Source of the DNA: Pseudoalteromonas aliena SW19
GTDB taxonomy: Bacteria > Pseudomonadota > Gammaproteobacteria > Enterobacterales > Alteromonadaceae
NCBI RefSeq assembly: GCF_014905615.1
Contig: NZ_AQGU01000022.1
Span: 62,001 to 126,000, forward strand
Length of the DNA: 64,000 nucleotides
Direction: 5' to 3'
Each line of letters begins with the position of its first letter. The first letter of the stretch is position 1. Below are positions 1 through 8,694 of this stretch, in pieces. The position numbers were made by a program, and so were the translations under genes. The notes under the pieces are model-generated. The model did not search any database and was not told the DNA's origin. It saw only the letters and a list, made by a program, of their open reading frames with translations.

Positions 1-615
<615 letters not shown>

Positions 616-625
616 TCACCTGTAT

Positions 626-1078
626 TTACTGTGCTTGCATTGCAAAATTAATTTCATCGTAGCTAAAACCCCGATACATTAAGTAGCGCACGCGCTTAGC
701 TTTATCTTTGTAATCGAGGTCGGCCGGTGTATTCGAATATTTTTTATTGTACGCATCCTGCGCAAGCTCAAACCAATCTACTTCAAGCTCTTCAACTACT
801 ATTCCTAATAGCGAACGATCAATCCCTTTGCCCATCGCTTCGCTTTGTATTCGCTTAAGCCCGTGACATTTAAATATGTGTTTTCTTACAAAGCCTTCAC
901 AGTATCGCTGCTCGTTAATAAAATTGTGCTTTTCGCACCAATCAAGCAGCGTTTCAATAAACTCTTCTGTGGCTTCTTTTTGCTGTAATTTGAGCGTTAA
1001 CTCACGACGCGAATATTCTTGACGCCCTAGTAACCAAAGTACATAGTTTTTTAGTTTTTGCTTTAATTTATCATCCAT
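626..1078 (-). CDS. recX: Regulatory protein RecX
   Basis: RecX binds RecA filaments and limits recombinase activity. The 150-residue product has the usual RecX length and helical repeat pattern: LLGRQEYSRRELTLKL near residue 17, a three-helix repeat with NFINEQRYCEGFV around 52-64, and a C-terminal RVRYLMYRGFSYDEI segment. Its ATG overlaps the stop codon of the upstream membrane protein gene by one base (TAATG), so translation is probably coupled. recA is not next to it here, although recA-recX-alaS is the common order. It is followed by alaS. Identification rests on sequence pattern and context. Confidence 0.88.
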   Translation of the reverse strand: MDDKLKQKLKNYVLWLLGRQEYSRRELTLKLQQKEATEEFIETLLDWCEKHNFINEQRYCEGFVRKHIFKCHGLKRIQSEAMGKGIDRSLLGIVVEELEVDWFELAQDAYNKKYSNTPADLDYKDKAKRVRYLMYRGFSYDEINFAMQAQ

Positions 1079-1866
1079 TAAGCGTCAAAACGCCCGCTTA
1101 TTTCACTGCTAAGTGGCTTAACATTAATGTCGTCACTTGGTGGTACAACAGGCATAAAAATGGCTTGATAAGATACAAAAAAGCTAATGTAGCAAATCGG
1201 CATTAAAATCAACAGTGGTAAGAACGATAAGAACATCGAAAGCGCCATAAATAATGCGCAAATAAGGCCAAAAACGCCAAGTGGCAAAATGTTATGATAA
1301 AACACCATAAACGAATCTTTAAGCGCGTTTAATATGCGTGCTTCTTTATTGAAGTAAACTAAAGGCACCGCGTATGCAAACGATGTAAAATAAATCGATA
1401 AAGCAATCAAAAACAACACAACGTTTGCCATCGATATACTTTCGACCATCTGCTCAAGCGCTACATTGGGATCAACATTTGGCTGAGTCATAATTGCTAC
1501 CGCATCGGCAAATAAGCCATTAGCAAGTAACGCCATTAAAATGCCCGCACCCATTTGATAAAGTGCTAAACGCAATAATCCTAAACGATTTCCCTTAGCC
1601 GTAAATGGCTTGAGAATATCGGCTAGCATAATTTTTCCACCTTGCTGTTTTGTAAGTACAGCTTGATAAAATCCAGCGGTTAAAAATGGCGTAGCTAGCG
1701 CTGCCACAACTTGCAGCAGTGGTAAAAATAATGACAGTAGCCCTACAATACCAATAAATAAATGCATAAAAATAAAGGTTGCTGGCTGGGTTTTAAAAAT
1801 AAGCCATCCGGCTTTTAACCACTTTAGCCCAGCATCGGCTTTAAAAATTCGTAATTGTGTAGACAT
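1078..1866 (-). CDS. BPSS1780-like multi-pass inner membrane protein
   Basis: This is an integral membrane protein of unknown function resembling the BPSS1780 family. It shows about six hydrophobic segments (for example near residues 30-60, 105-120, 145-165 and 190-235), the FTSFAYAVPLVYF motif and a conserved LNALKDSF stretch. The start was moved to the ATG at 1866, which has AAGAG just upstream. A longer frame exists from a GTG at 1893 (MFRYKLRAS...) but it lacks a better ribosome site. The gene ends on the first base of the recX start codon, so the two form a coupled pair. No substrate or reaction can be inferred from the sequence. Confidence 0.7.
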   Translation of the reverse strand: MSTQLRIFKADAGLKWLKAGWLIFKTQPATFIFMHLFIGIVGLLSLFLPLLQVVAALATPFLTAGFYQAVLTKQQGGKIMLADILKPFTAKGNRLGLLRLALYQMGAGILMALLANGLFADAVAIMTQPNVDPNVALEQMVESISMANVVLFLIALSIYFTSFAYAVPLVYFNKEARILNALKDSFMVFYHNILPLGVFGLICALFMALSMFLSFLPLLILMPICYISFFVSYQAIFMPVVPPSDDINVKPLSSEISGRFDA

Positions 1867-1947
1867 ACTTGCTCTTAATTTATAACGAAACACGCCAAGT
1901 ATAACTTGGCGTGAGGGGGGATTAATAGACGAAATGTAATTAAATGA

Positions 1948-2571
1948 TTAAGGTTTTTTAATTTTCTTAATATCTAACATGTGCGCACCATGCTTAATTT
2001 TTGTTTCTAGGTACGACTTATTACCCGCAACACCCGCTTTAATGTGCGCATGCGTACCCACAACCGAGTCAACACTAATACCGGCATCTTTTAATGCATT
2101 AAGCTTCTTAGGATTATTGGTCATTAATTTAACGTGGTTTAAATTAAGCGCATTGAGCATTAATACCGCATCCGAAAAATCACGTAAATCATCAGCAAAG
2201 CCTAAATGGTTATTAGCTTCGTAGGTGTTCATACCCTGCGATTGCAATACGTAAGCATCAATTTTGTTGTATAAACCAATGCCACGGCCTTCTTGGCGTA
2301 AATACAATAAAATACCGCCTTTTTCGTGCATCATTTCAATACATTCATTTAGCTGCTCGCCGCAATCACAACGCGATGAATAAAACACATCCCCCGTTAA
2401 ACACTCTGAATGCATACGAATAAGCGGTACATCTTGCTCTGTATCGGCATTATTAAACACCATAGCAATATGCTCTTGACCATCTTTTAAATCAGTAAAT
2501 GAGATTATTTCTGCAGGGATATCACTCTTTTTGCCAACATTAAGCTGGACTCTTGCTCTTACTTGCGCCAC
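1948..2571 (-). CDS. ribA: GTP cyclohydrolase II
   Basis: RibA opens GTP to give 2,5-diamino-6-ribosylamino-4(3H)-pyrimidinone phosphate, the first committed step of riboflavin synthesis. The 207-residue product carries the zinc ligands C57, C68 and C70 in [19 protein letters not shown]. It also has the GTP-binding stretch [14 protein letters not shown] and the C-terminal [12 protein letters not shown] motif. Its length matches stand-alone RibA and there is no RibB domain. The start is a GTG (2571) with a weak GGA six bases upstream. No FMN riboswitch was seen in the 250 bases upstream. It lies alone between a membrane protein and a divergent TonB-domain gene. Confidence 0.95.
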   Translation of the reverse strand: MAQVRARVQLNVGKKSDIPAEIISFTDLKDGQEHIAMVFNNADTEQDVPLIRMHSECLTGDVFYSSRCDCGEQLNECIEMMHEKGGILLYLRQEGRGIGLYNKIDAYVLQSQGMNTYEANNHLGFADDLRDFSDAVLMLNALNLNHVKLMTNNPKKLNALKDAGISVDSVVGTHAHIKAGVAGNKSYLETKIKHGAHMLDIKKIKKP

Positions 2572-2820
2572 GACAAATCCAAATATTTAAATAACTACGA
2601 CACGACAATAAAGTGATAATATCACAAAATAGAATAAATACACCGTAGTACAAGACTGTTTATGGCAAATATATGGCGACGATAAGCGTTATTTTCAATG
2701 ACAGTTAGCAATAAATTGATGCAAATAGAACACTACGTTGGTAACATTAATTTACCTATAAACATGACAAGCATTAATTAATTTGCTACTTTGTAATTTA
2801 AACAAATATAAGGGATTATT

Positions 2821-3918
2821 ATGAAACGCCAACAACTCGCCTTAGTTATAGGCTTAAGTTTATCAACACTAAGTACTTATTCACTTGCAAGCCAAGCAAC
2901 AAACCCACAAGTCAACTTTTCACAAGCGTACCAAACCTACTTAACTGCAGTTGAAGAAAATAAAAACGTAAAACAAGCCGCTGAGCTTGCTTATACCTTA
3001 GGCTCAGCTAATTATGGCGAAGAGTCAGATAATACAGCAAACCTTGCTATTAATTATGCTAAGGCTCTTCATTCAGATAGTAGCGATAGCGAAGAACAGC
3101 GTTATGCGCTTTATAAGCAAGCGCACGACATTTTAGTTAAAAATCACGGTAATAAATCAGTCGAAACACTCGACGCTCTGCTAGGTATGGCAAGTAATAC
3201 CCAATCAGATAGAGAAGCTGCTAACCATTTAGAACACATGATTGATATAGCAGCTGAACAAGACAATCCAAAGCTTGTTGCCGATATGCAATTTGAAGCG
3301 GCCTCCCTGCTTGCGCAAAAATTTACGAGCAAAAAATACCGCAAAGCTAAAGGTTATTTAGAACAAGCTGATAAGTACTATCAAGCCAATCTGCATGAAA
3401 ATTCAGTTGATCGTATCAAAGCAGATTTTTTAATGGCCTCATTCGCTGAAGGTCGTAAAAAGTATAATCAAGCGATTGAAAGACTAAACCGTGTAGTGAG
3501 TGTATTCGATAACAACTTAAATTTTGATCACAGCGCAGAGCTAAGCGCGCACTCTAAGCTTATTGGGCTTTACGAGAAACAAGGCAAAAGTGATGAAGCA
3601 ACTAAACACTGCCTAGCTATTGCTAAAATGGTGCCATGGAAAGAATCGCAAGAGCAAAAACCGCTCTACCGTGTTAATCCCGATTACCCTTCACATAAGG
3701 CAAAACAAGGTCGAAGTGGCAGTGTTGCTATGGAATTTGAAGTAGACACGGCAGGATTTGTAAAAAACGTTAGTATATTAGACTCTGATGGTGGTGTCTC
3801 TTTTGAAAAATCGGCGATAAAAGCTGTTGAGCAATGGCGCTATGCACCAAAGTTTGAAAAAGGACAACCCGTTTCAGCAACATCTCAAGTACGACTAGAC
3901 TTTAGAGTGAATCCTTAA
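2821..3918 (+). CDS. Periplasmic TPR-like protein with C-terminal TonB domain
   Basis: This secreted 365-residue protein has a signal peptide (MKRQQLALVIGLSLSTLS...YSLAS), a long alpha-helical TPR-like middle (about residues 30-265, with ALYKQAHDIL and ATKHCLAIAKMVPW) and a TonB C-terminal domain (about 275-365: YRVNPDYPSHKAKQGRSGSV, AVEQWRYAPKF). TonB C-terminal domains normally contact TonB-box receptors or serve as protein-interaction modules. Here there is no proline-rich spacer or N-terminal membrane anchor, so classical energy transduction is unlikely. An interaction or scaffolding role in the periplasm is inferred. The gene stands alone and is followed by a hairpin terminator. Confidence 0.75.
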   Translation: MKRQQLALVIGLSLSTLSTYSLASQATNPQVNFSQAYQTYLTAVEENKNVKQAAELAYTLGSANYGEESDNTANLAINYAKALHSDSSDSEEQRYALYKQAHDILVKNHGNKSVETLDALLGMASNTQSDREAANHLEHMIDIAAEQDNPKLVADMQFEAASLLAQKFTSKKYRKAKGYLEQADKYYQANLHENSVDRIKADFLMASFAEGRKKYNQAIERLNRVVSVFDNNLNFDHSAELSAHSKLIGLYEKQGKSDEATKHCLAIAKMVPWKESQEQKPLYRVNPDYPSHKAKQGRSGSVAMEFEVDTAGFVKNVSILDSDGGVSFEKSAIKAVEQWRYAPKFEKGQPVSATSQVRLDFRVNP

Positions 3919-3922
3919 TTAT

Positions 3923-3949
3923 AAAAAAGGCGCCGTTTGGCGCTTTTTT
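3923..3949 (+). terminator. Rho-independent terminator after the TPR/TonB gene
   Basis: A short GC hairpin (GCGCC/GGCGC around GTTT, with one bulged G) is flanked by A-run and T-run. It follows the stop codon at 3918 by a few bases and fits termination of the + strand gene. Confidence 0.7.
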
Positions 3950-3974
3950 ACCTTAATTATTATTCTCAAAGCAG

Positions 3975-4487
3975 TTAAAATTCATAGCTTAAACTAATAC
4001 CGCCATCCGCTCTTTTTTCGTTACTATCACTTGCTTTACCATAACCTATATCTAATTTTAGTCTAAAACCGGAATTGTTTAACCCATTAAAGTTATAGCT
4101 GTAAGTAAGCCCTACACCGTTGGTGGTTTCTTCATCAAAAATACCGCTAATTACACAACCTATAATATTACCAAATTCACTTGCTATATCGTCATTTGTT
4201 GAACTTTCACACTTTTGATCAGTATCTCTTGCACCAATAGCACCCACAAGCGCACCAAAAGCATGTTTTTTATTATCGCTTACTGCTTGTTCAAAACCGG
4301 CAGAAAAACCATCATCAAGGCCTAGTTTATAATTTGCATACCAGCGTTGGGTGTCGTCGTTAGTCGATAAAGATACTTCAGGAATAACTAAATAAGGATA
4401 GCCTCCCCCAATCGAAAAACTAACATCGTTAGCAAAAGTAGAACAAGAAGCGATAGATAAAGTCAGTAGTAGTATTTTTATTTTCAT
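3975..4487 (-). CDS. Small outer-membrane beta-barrel-like protein, unknown
   Basis: This exported 170-residue protein begins with a signal peptide (MKIKILLLTLSIASCSTFA|NDV). It shows alternating glycine- and aromatic-rich strands (FSIGGGYPYL, GFRLKLDIGYG) and ends in Tyr-Glu-Phe, the C-terminal aromatic signature of outer-membrane barrels. Two cysteines near residues 93 and 111 could form a disulphide. The length suggests an eight-stranded barrel. No family was recognised and a function cannot be given. It is monocistronic, converging on the upstream + strand gene. Confidence 0.6.
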   Translation of the reverse strand: MKIKILLLTLSIASCSTFANDVSFSIGGGYPYLVIPEVSLSTNDDTQRWYANYKLGLDDGFSAGFEQAVSDNKKHAFGALVGAIGARDTDQKCESSTNDDIASEFGNIIGCVISGIFDEETTNGVGLTYSYNFNGLNNSGFRLKLDIGYGKASDSNEKRADGGISLSYEF

Positions 4488-4586
4488 AAATTTCCCTTTG
4501 AGTAAGTATAAAATGTACTCACTTTAGGAACGCTGTGCAATACGACAAAAAGCTCGTTAAATTTAGCTTTAGTAATAAAATAGGGA

Positions 4587-5036
4587 TTAAATTTTAGCGA
4601 GTATTTTGTCGCTTGCCGCTTCAATTAAATCGAGCACATTTTCAAAGCCATCATCGCCGCCGTAATAAGGATCGGGAATAGCGCTTTGGGCTTGCTCGCC
4701 ATATTCTAAAAATAGCGCTAATTTGTACTGTAAATGTTCAGGGCACTGGGCTTTTAAATCAGCTAAGTTTTGCGTATCGGCCGCTAAAATTAAATCAAAC
4801 TCAGTAAAGTCGCTTGTACGTACTTTACGCGAATAAATACCTTTAAAGCTGTAACCACGTTTTTCGCCTGCAGCCATTGAGCGGCTATCAGGCGTTTTAC
4901 CTTCGTGATAACCAATAGTGCCTGCCGAATCCACTTTAATGTTAACGCCGAGCTTTTTAGCGCGGGCTTTTAACACCGCCTCTGCGGTTGGCGAGCGGCA
5001 AATATTACCTAAACACACTATGAGTACTTTTTTCAT
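4587..5036 (-). CDS. Low-molecular-weight protein tyrosine phosphatase
   Basis: This cytosolic phosphatase hydrolyses phosphotyrosine. The P-loop C8-L-G-N-I-C-R14-S lies at the N-terminus, giving the catalytic Cys8 and Arg14. The general-acid loop DPYYGGDDGFENV lies near residue 122, and the length of 149 residues is standard. It is followed upstream by a DUF3087 gene on the same strand 19 bases away, so they probably share a transcript. There is no neighbouring tyrosine kinase or capsule cluster, so this looks like a stand-alone enzyme, not a Wzb-type component. Confidence 0.92.
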   Translation of the reverse strand: MKKVLIVCLGNICRSPTAEAVLKARAKKLGVNIKVDSAGTIGYHEGKTPDSRSMAAGEKRGYSFKGIYSRKVRTSDFTEFDLILAADTQNLADLKAQCPEHLQYKLALFLEYGEQAQSAIPDPYYGGDDGFENVLDLIEAASDKILAKI

Positions 5037-5055
5037 TAAGGCTCCTCTAACTAAT

Positions 5056-5562
5056 TTAAAACTGTTTTAAAATACTTGCATCGTAATCTTCAACATTAAG
5101 CGTTACGTTATGTTGTGCTGCAACAGATTCAAGCTCAGCTTGTTTAATGGCTAAATCGTCCATAGTGATTAGGTTATCGTCTAACTGCCACAATAACCGA
5201 GAGCCCGCGTAGCTATAATGAATCGCTAATAACGCATCGGCATTACCTTCACGGCCAGCGGCTTTTAACTTAGCCATTTTACGGGTTATTTTATTAAGTG
5301 CTTTTTTAAGCTCCCACACATAAACAACTTCAGTCATAAAGCTATGTGTACGGTATTTATTAAGTAACCACGCAAGCCCAACGCTTGTAATAGCAACGCC
5401 TATTAAGTTCCAATGAAAGTGGCTACCACTTTCATCAGGAAATAAAGCAATCAGCGTTTGCGATATAGCCAAGCTGCCTACAGCCAAACCAATACCACAT
5501 CCTGCAATAACACGGTTTAAATGTTTACGGTAACGTGCTTTATTTATTTCAATGAGTTGCAT
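5056..5562 (-). CDS. DUF3087 family inner membrane protein
   Basis: A 168-residue protein of the DUF3087 type, function unknown. Two hydrophobic segments (about residues 18-40 and 50-65) are followed by a charged cytoplasmic helical region with KKALNKITRKMAKLKAAGREGNADALLAI. It lies directly upstream of the tyrosine phosphatase on the same strand with a 19-base gap. Nothing in the sequence shows an active site. Confidence 0.7.
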   Translation of the reverse strand: MQLIEINKARYRKHLNRVIAGCGIGLAVGSLAISQTLIALFPDESGSHFHWNLIGVAITSVGLAWLLNKYRTHSFMTEVVYVWELKKALNKITRKMAKLKAAGREGNADALLAIHYSYAGSRLLWQLDDNLITMDDLAIKQAELESVAAQHNVTLNVEDYDASILKQF

Positions 5563-5718
5563 AACAGCCTAAAAAGTTAATAAGTAAAAGAATGCGAATG
5601 GCCATTGTAACTAAACCCCACATTTTTTATAAAATTATTTCACCCCTTTTTGATTTGCCACCCGTTATAGCTTTGAAAACACCCTAATTGTAGTGGTCAA
5701 TAAAATTTGGAGCGGCTT

Positions 5719-6354
5719 ATGCACACACTTGAAGTACCTAACAACCCAGTATTTATTAAAACATCGACCGCCGTTATTGGCGGTGCCGCAATGACCTTTG
5801 CAGCTTTTGCGTTTATGCAATATTTAATAAGTGGCGAGCAACGCGCACCGGTTAAACCGGGGGGCGATATTATAGTAGAGATTTTTCAAGCGCCTGAGGA
5901 TTCAAAGCTAAGGCACATACAAAAAATACAGCCGCCACCACCAATGCCTAAAGTGCCGCCAAAAGCTCCACCACTTGATACATCGCCTGATCCTGTATTG
6001 GCGATTAGCGACTTTACACCGATTACAATTGATGATTTTGGTGGCGACATTAACAACACCATTAATCGCCCAACAGGGGATGCAACACCCATAGTGCGCA
6101 TAAACCCTAAATACCCAACCACAGCCGCGCGCGATGGTATTGAAGGTTGGGTGCAACTAAGCTTTAGTATTTCGCCAACGGGTGAGGTAATCGACCCAGT
6201 AGTTATTAACGCCGAGCCAAAACGTACCTTTGACCGCGAAGCAATAAGAGCTATTAAACGCTGGAAATATCGCCCCAAAGTAATTGAAGGTGTGGCACAA
6301 TTACAAACAGGTCAAACTGTACAGCTCGATTTTAAATTAGATAACTCTATTTAA
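5719..6354 (+). CDS. tonB: TonB family energy transducer
   Basis: This protein spans the periplasm to pass proton-motive energy to outer membrane receptors. It has an N-terminal membrane anchor (about residues 14-38), the proline-rich stretch PPPPMPKVPPKAPP (about 75-88) and a C-terminal TonB domain (about 125-210, with YPTTAARDGIEGWVQLSF and AIKRWKYRPKV). The start was set at the ATG at 5719, preceded by GGAGCGG. A TTG at 5707 would extend it by four codons. No exbB/exbD is adjacent. It is followed by an ECF sigma factor 14 bases downstream, an unusual partner suggesting iron- or substrate-linked signalling. Confidence 0.88.
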   Translation: MHTLEVPNNPVFIKTSTAVIGGAAMTFAAFAFMQYLISGEQRAPVKPGGDIIVEIFQAPEDSKLRHIQKIQPPPPMPKVPPKAPPLDTSPDPVLAISDFTPITIDDFGGDINNTINRPTGDATPIVRINPKYPTTAARDGIEGWVQLSFSISPTGEVIDPVVINAEPKRTFDREAIRAIKRWKYRPKVIEGVAQLQTGQTVQLDFKLDNSI

Positions 6355-6368
6355 CGGACTAAACGCCT

Positions 6369-6947
6369 ATGCTACTAAGTATTAAGTCATGGTTATTTGA
6401 AATGCCAAGCAAGGACTGCATGGCAAGTTACGCAAAAAGTGGCGACAATCGTTACTTAGAGCAGCTTATTGCCCTCTACAGTAACGACTTATACCACTAC
6501 CTTGTTACGCAATCTAATACGCATTTAGCATACGACGTAAGCCAACAAACATGGCTAAAAGTAATCGAAAAACGCCACCTTTACCAAGCACAAACCACAC
6601 CCAAAGCGTGGTTATTTAAACTTGCCCGCAACACACTCATTGACGAATACCGCAAGCAGCAGCGCTTTGTAGAACTTGACGAAAACACGCACTTACCAGC
6701 ACAAAAGGATAAAAACGAAAGTGACTTAACTATAGACAGCTCAAACATAAATTACGAAGCGTTCGACGCTGCGCTAAAACAACTTAGCTTTGTACAGCGC
6801 GAAGCCATTACCTTACAACAAGAAGGCTTTAGCCTTGCCGACATAGAGCTTATAACGCAAAGCAACCATGAGAGCGTAAAAACGCGGCTGCGCTATGCCA
6901 AACAAAACCTTAAACGTTTATTAGGAGCAAACAATGAACAAGCCTGA
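6369..6947 (+). CDS. ECF-type RNA polymerase sigma factor
   Basis: A 192-residue sigma-70 family regulator of the extracytoplasmic-function type. The region 2 helix (about residues 25-95, DVSQQTWLKVIEK, TPKAWLFKLARNTLIDEYRK) and region 4 helix-turn-helix (about 135-185, VQREAITLQQEGFSLADIEL, SVKTRLRYAKQNLKRLL) are clear. Its last 14 bases overlap the next gene, which encodes a single-pass membrane protein placed like an anti-sigma factor. Together with the tonB just upstream, this suggests a cell-surface signalling operon. No FecA- or FecR-type genes are nearby. Confidence 0.88.
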   Translation: MLLSIKSWLFEMPSKDCMASYAKSGDNRYLEQLIALYSNDLYHYLVTQSNTHLAYDVSQQTWLKVIEKRHLYQAQTTPKAWLFKLARNTLIDEYRKQQRFVELDENTHLPAQKDKNESDLTIDSSNINYEAFDAALKQLSFVQREAITLQQEGFSLADIELITQSNHESVKTRLRYAKQNLKRLLGANNEQA

Positions 6948-7545
6948 TGAGCAGTTTGACCAAAAGCTCACACAACACTACAAAGAGCGAAAAGCGCGCA
7001 CTACACTTACAAGCGTTCAGCAAAAAGCGTTACTTAAAAAGGCCACGCACACAGAGCCTAAAAAGTTCGGCTTTACGCTACAGCTAACCAGCCTTGCCTG
7101 CGCACTGGGTGTGTTCGCATTTATTGTATTTGATAATAACGATGGCTTTAACCACGCGCCTAAAATCGTGCTTAACACCATAGACATTCACAACTATTCA
7201 TTTATAAAAACACACGAAATAAATCAAACAGGTAGCTACGCAAGCTCTATAAACGAGCAAAAACACGCACTCGACAGCCAATTCGCTAACGATTTACGCC
7301 GCCATCAACAACGCCATATAGAGTACGGCACGCTCGTAAAGGTAAATAACGACTGGTACATAGCCAGCTGTAATGACGAGGTGCTCGTGCAAATTAAGCA
7401 GTCATTATTGAGTGATTTAAAGAGTAAGCACGCGGTCGAAAGTGGTCTAAATACGGGTGATATGCTCGCTATGGCGCATAACGGTAAAGGGCAGATTATT
7501 GCGCTTAAACATGCGGGTGCTGGGGTTAGGCAATGTGGGGCTTAG
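6934..7545 (+). CDS. Putative membrane-anchored anti-sigma partner, unrecognised
   Basis: A 203-residue protein with a basic cytoplasmic N-terminus (about 1-45), one membrane segment (about residues 47-65, LQLTSLACALGVFAFIVFD) and a periplasmic C-terminal domain with one Cys pair candidate (C near 147 and 201). The gene starts inside the sigma gene with a good AGGAG site, so the two are translationally coupled. The position and topology are those of an anti-sigma factor. The zinc motif HxxxCxxC is absent, so the assignment is inferential. Confidence 0.55.
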   Translation: MNKPDEQFDQKLTQHYKERKARTTLTSVQQKALLKKATHTEPKKFGFTLQLTSLACALGVFAFIVFDNNDGFNHAPKIVLNTIDIHNYSFIKTHEINQTGSYASSINEQKHALDSQFANDLRRHQQRHIEYGTLVKVNNDWYIASCNDEVLVQIKQSLLSDLKSKHAVESGLNTGDMLAMAHNGKGQIIALKHAGAGVRQCGA

Positions 7546-7663
7546 CATAAATACAATTAGGCTAGTGGTAATTATATAATTAAGTTCGCTACCTAAATAA
7601 AAGAAAAGTGAAGTTAAGATAATTCGTTTGTATTGCTAAAATTCTATTTATTATTTTCTAATG

Positions 7664-8677
7664 TTAAATAATAATTTTATCATGAGATATTTTTACGGAG
7701 GTAACTTTAACTTGGCCTATGCTTATACATTCTAGTTTTTGCTCATCAAAAATAGCATAGTTATCTCCATCACCAAGAGCACTTTCATAAGTCACTCCAT
7801 CATAACCTTGGGATTTTATGAATTCGCATAAATATTGACTTGATAGATATTCTAATTGAGCCTTGGACTGTGAAACTGGTTTAGTCAGTTCTTCACCTAA
7901 CATCTCTAGTAAATTTAACCCTTGGTAAATATTTTTTAAGCTAGCCTCAGAATATCTAAATGGCACGATGGTTTTTCTAGGGGATCTTAAATCTACCAAC
8001 TTTAGCTCTTCCTTAGCTATAAAATTTGCGATTGTTATATATTCATTATTATGTGGTCTCACCTCTGAAACAGCAGTGTTTTCGGTGGAAGCAACGTATA
8101 AGTAAGAAATACCAAAGGGATTTGCTCTCCCATTACTAGCAAGTGTCTTAGGTGGAGCTCCCATTTCTTTGGGTGGAAATGACTCTTTAGATGTTTTTTG
8201 AATCCGAGCTCGATAGTAGTTTGAATTTTCAATAGGTACTTCTGCTGAAAGATAACTAATTAAAGAAGCCAATGCATCATGCTGTGGAAAAGTTGTAGGG
8301 AAGAAACGATTTACATGTTTAAGCTCTTCTTTAAAGGATATCCAATCAAATAACTCTGTCTGCTGAGCCACTGAAATATAATTTAACGCTAAATTTTCAT
8401 CGCCATATTTAACTCCATGTAAAAGTTTACTTATTCTATCATCTGGCACCTCCCCAAATAATAACCAATCCTTTTTTAATAGAGAAATTAATAGTTCCCC
8501 GCTCTCATGAGGTTTATAAAGCTCAATTAAAGAGTTAAATAAATTATGTAAGTGCTCTATTCCTATTAGTGCAACATTCTTGCTTCCGCAAATCTGGCAA
8601 TCACCATTTTTAGTAGACTTTACAGCTATGTCTTCACTAATAAATTCTGAGTTTAAACAACCGCCACAATATTCCAT
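7664..8677 (-). CDS. RES-domain protein with N-terminal zinc ribbon
   Basis: The C-terminal half (about residues 150-320) reads as a RES domain, a fold related to ADP-ribosyltransferases whose studied members degrade NAD+. Visible hallmarks are YYRAR (R157), GRANPFGISYLYVA (R184, Y192), the conserved glutamate in TAVSEVRP (E205) and GYDGVTYES (about 291-299). The N-terminus has paired cysteines (C4/C7 and C27/C30) forming a likely zinc ribbon. The helical middle (about 40-145) resembles the HEPN-associated region found in larger RES proteins. It is the last gene of a compact operon, 17 bases after the beta-family gene. No separate Xre-type antitoxin gene is adjacent, unlike RES-Xre toxin pairs. 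Base composition is AT-rich. Confidence 0.75.
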   Translation of the reverse strand: MEYCGGCLNSEFISEDIAVKSTKNGDCQICGSKNVALIGIEHLHNLFNSLIELYKPHESGELLISLLKKDWLLFGEVPDDRISKLLHGVKYGDENLALNYISVAQQTELFDWISFKEELKHVNRFFPTTFPQHDALASLISYLSAEVPIENSNYYRARIQKTSKESFPPKEMGAPPKTLASNGRANPFGISYLYVASTENTAVSEVRPHNNEYITIANFIAKEELKLVDLRSPRKTIVPFRYSEASLKNIYQGLNLLEMLGEELTKPVSQSKAQLEYLSSQYLCEFIKSQGYDGVTYESALGDGDNYAIFDEQKLECISIGQVKVTSVKISHDKIII

Positions 8678-8694
8678 ATGAACCTAATCCTTGG

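Noticed and set aside
1979..2224. Open frame of 81 residues on the + strand
   Set aside because: It lies wholly inside ribA on the other strand and resembles no protein; a shadow frame.
5719..7545. tonB/ECF operon considered a complete Fec-type surface signalling system
   Set aside because: No TonB-dependent receptor, ExbB/ExbD or FecR-domain gene is present in the window.
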